Shown piece by piece: positions 5,888 to 7,281 of a DNA stretch of 7,281 bases. Every line of letters starts with the position of its first letter. Positions within the stretch are counted from its first letter, which is position 1. Both the position numbers and the translations under genes were made by a program. The notes under the pieces were generated by a model. It ran no database searches. It was not told where the DNA came from and was given only the letters and a program-made list of their open reading frames with translations. Source of the DNA: Deltaproteobacteria bacterium (GTDB taxonomy: Bacteria > Desulfobacterota > Syntrophia > Syntrophales > UBA2210); the NCBI GenBank assembly GCA_016935875.1, contig JAFGQD010000194.1, forward strand, positions 1 through 7,281, written 5' to 3'.

Positions 5888-6838
5888 ATGGAAAACATAT
5901 CGGATGCCACCAGGCAGTTCATTGATCTGAGGCGGCATATGTGGATGGAGAACATTGAGGTAGATCTGCGGAGGCTTATCTGGCAGATAGCCGTAACGGG
6001 GAAATATATCTCCTCCAAGATCCAGGAATCTAACCGGAAACTGGCTGGTTTTGAAAATATCTACGGAGAAGAGCAGCTCGCTCTGGACAGGAGTTCCGAC
6101 GAAATTATCAAACGCCAGCTCGAATTTTCAGGTTTCGTCAGTCACTACGCTTCCGAAGAGAGAGAGTCCATAATTCAGGTGGGCACTGGGAACGAAAAGT
6201 ACATCGTAACTGCCGATCCCCTGGACGGTTCCTCTCTGGTGGAAACCAATCTCGCCATTGGGACCATTATCGGCATCCACAGTGAATCCATTATGACGGG
6301 GGGCGATAAAAGTCTCGTAGCCGCGATGTACATAACGTACGGACCTTTGATAACCATGATCTATTCGGCAGGAAACGGAACTCATGAATTTGTCCTGAAC
6401 AGAGAGGGGGAATATGTGCTTTCCGAAGAGGATATAACCCTCGAGGAAAGGGGATATATATACAGCATCGGTGGGCTGAGAAGAGACTGGACACGGGAAC
6501 ACCTCGACTACGTAAGAGACCTGGAAAATGAAGGGTACAAACTGCGGTACAGCGGCGGATTTGTTCCGGACCTCAACCAGATCCTGATAAAGAAGGGAGG
6601 CGTCTTTACATACCCGGCACTGAAAAATAACCCGAACGGCAAACTGCGTCTTATCTTCGAACTCCAGCCCATGGCATTTCTTACGGAGCAGGCCGGAGGG
6701 ATGGCCACAGACGGAAGACGACGCATCCTTTCAATACAACCGGAAACGCTCGATCAAAGGTGCCCGATATACATCGGAAGCACATACGAGGTGGAAAAGG
6801 CAAAGACATTCTTAGACGGCAAGACAACAACGATATAA
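5888..6838 (+). CDS. fbp: Class I fructose-1,6-bisphosphatase, divergent
   Basis: Predicted cytosolic Mg-dependent phosphatase converting fructose-1,6-bisphosphate to fructose-6-phosphate in gluconeogenesis. It has 316 residues, slightly short of the usual ~330. Metal ligands of class I enzymes are recognisable: Glu61 and Asp67 (GEEQLALD), Glu90-Glu91 (ASEE), Asp110 and Asp113 (DPLDGSS), and Glu258 (FELQPMAF). Substrate-side residues Arg220-Tyr221, Tyr242 (GGVFTYP) and Lys252 (GKLRL) are kept. The C-terminal half, GKLRL through PETLDQR (251-291), is very close to the E. coli enzyme. Lys104-Tyr105 matches the AMP-binding pair of classical enzymes. Oddities are DGSSL instead of DGSSN, SIGGL instead of SINEG (loss of the phosphate-binding Asn), and YSGGFVPD instead of YIGSLVAD. 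Altered substrate range, for example sedoheptulose-1,7-bisphosphate, is possible. An AAGGA site 5 nt before ATG supports the start. A probable aldolase gene follows after 30 nt. Confidence 0.92.
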   Translation: MENISDATRQFIDLRRHMWMENIEVDLRRLIWQIAVTGKYISSKIQESNRKLAGFENIYGEEQLALDRSSDEIIKRQLEFSGFVSHYASEERESIIQVGTGNEKYIVTADPLDGSSLVETNLAIGTIIGIHSESIMTGGDKSLVAAMYITYGPLITMIYSAGNGTHEFVLNREGEYVLSEEDITLEERGYIYSIGGLRRDWTREHLDYVRDLENEGYKLRYSGGFVPDLNQILIKKGGVFTYPALKNNPNGKLRLIFELQPMAFLTEQAGGMATDGRRRILSIQPETLDQRCPIYIGSTYEVEKAKTFLDGKTTTI

Positions 6839-6855
6839 CCACTCAGCACATTCTC

Positions 6856-6862
6856 AGAGGAG
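6856..6862 (+). promoter_or_regulatory. Ribosome binding site fixing the start of the partial aldolase gene
   Basis: AGAGGAG lies 6 nt before ATG at 6869, an ideal spacing. It supports the full-length start including the N-terminal extension, against a later start nearer the aldolase core. Confidence 0.75.
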
Positions 6863-6868
6863 CCCGCC

Positions 6869-7281
6869 ATGATTTACCGGACCGTTGACCAGTTGAAACA
6901 AAACAGTATCGATGTACTGACGATTGACAAGGGGGACATCGTCATATCGGATGAGGGTCGCCTGCGGGATGTCCTTATCGATGACCTGGTTTATTCCGCC
7001 ATATTCAGCCCTGACAGTGAAGTCAGAGCATCCGCGCGATGGTTGATTCGACGGGCCGGCGCAAGGCTGGGCTGTATGGCTTTTTCAATCCAGTCCCTGT
7101 ATGACGCCATGGGGAGCAAAACGGTTTCGGGATTCACGGTACCCGCAATCAATCTTCGTGGAATCACCTATTACAGCTCTCAGGCGGTATTTCGCTCGGC
7201 CCTGAAAGACAACGTGGGGGCATTCATCTTTGAGATCGCCCGCTCGGAAATCGGTTACACCGACCAGCGCCCCTCGGAATA
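6869..7281 (+). CDS. Probable class II fructose-bisphosphate aldolase, N-terminal part (3' end outside window)
   Basis: The first 137 residues are visible and the frame is open at the right edge. From about residue 87 the pattern SGFTVPAINLRGITY, then AVFRSALKDNVGAFIFEIA, matches the first strand and helix of class II aldolases (typically gyaVPAfNv followed by aA...piIlq.s). The stretch FEIARSEIGYTDQRP resembles, from memory, an aldolase group common in Desulfobacterota. About 85 residues precede this core, with VDQLK near the start, RLRDVLIDDLVYSAIF (31-46) and ARWLIRRAGARLG (56-68). That is much longer than the short leader of ordinary class II aldolases and resembles a helical domain. The zinc-binding His residues lie outside the window, so the assignment is incomplete. 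Position 30 nt after fbp supports a gluconeogenic role joining triose phosphates to fructose-1,6-bisphosphate. Other DHAP-type aldolases, such as tagatose-bisphosphate aldolase, remain possible. Confidence 0.62.
   Translation, partial: MIYRTVDQLKQNSIDVLTIDKGDIVISDEGRLRDVLIDDLVYSAIFSPDSEVRASARWLIRRAGARLGCMAFSIQSLYDAMGSKTVSGFTVPAINLRGITYYSSQAVFRSALKDNVGAFIFEIARSEIGYTDQRPSE

Overview
The window holds central carbon metabolism genes on the + strand, with a two-gene GTPase operon on the - strand between them. Base composition is moderate, and every gene reads cleanly with no frameshift. The gene set (gap, tpiA, secG with a tRNA-Leu, and class I fbp next to an unusual class II-type aldolase) suggests a Gram-negative anaerobe of the former Deltaproteobacteria (Desulfobacterota). 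This is an inference from gene content and remembered protein similarity; no rRNA or other taxonomic marker is present.

Layout. Positions 1-561 are the C-terminal catalytic part of GAPDH, cut by the left edge. It is followed by tpiA (591-1349) and secG (1365-1721, TTG start), closely spaced and probably one transcript. No pgk lies between gap and tpiA, where it often sits. A tRNA-Leu(GAG) at 1774-1860 has its own sigma70-like promoter beginning just after secG. A strong hairpin terminator (1869-1907) follows; it is flanked by A and T tracts and should also stop transcription arriving from the right.

From 5449 down to 2018 the - strand carries two large membrane-associated GTPase genes only 3 nt apart. 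Both have an N-terminal G domain and C-terminal hydrophobic segments. Both share two odd signatures: a G3 motif of form DxPDxDS, with Asp where the usual DxxG has Gly, and a TSxxKYxD motif just after it. They look like a paired dynamin-like or YfjP/HSR1-like system. No function can be assigned, but this is the least understood part of the window.

A 438-base region (5450-5887) without a convincing gene separates the GTPase operon from the divergently oriented fbp (5888-6838). It contains a candidate fbp promoter and a perfect 7-bp inverted repeat just upstream of it. The FBPase keeps the class I metal ligands but has changed several usual substrate-side residues. It is followed 30 nt later by the start of a probable class II fructose-bisphosphate aldolase (6869 to the right edge) with a long N-terminal extension.

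Together gap, tpiA, aldolase and fbp cover the steps from 1,3-bisphosphoglycerate to fructose-6-phosphate, which fits gluconeogenesis or reversible glycolysis. The GTPase pair has no obvious metabolic link to them.
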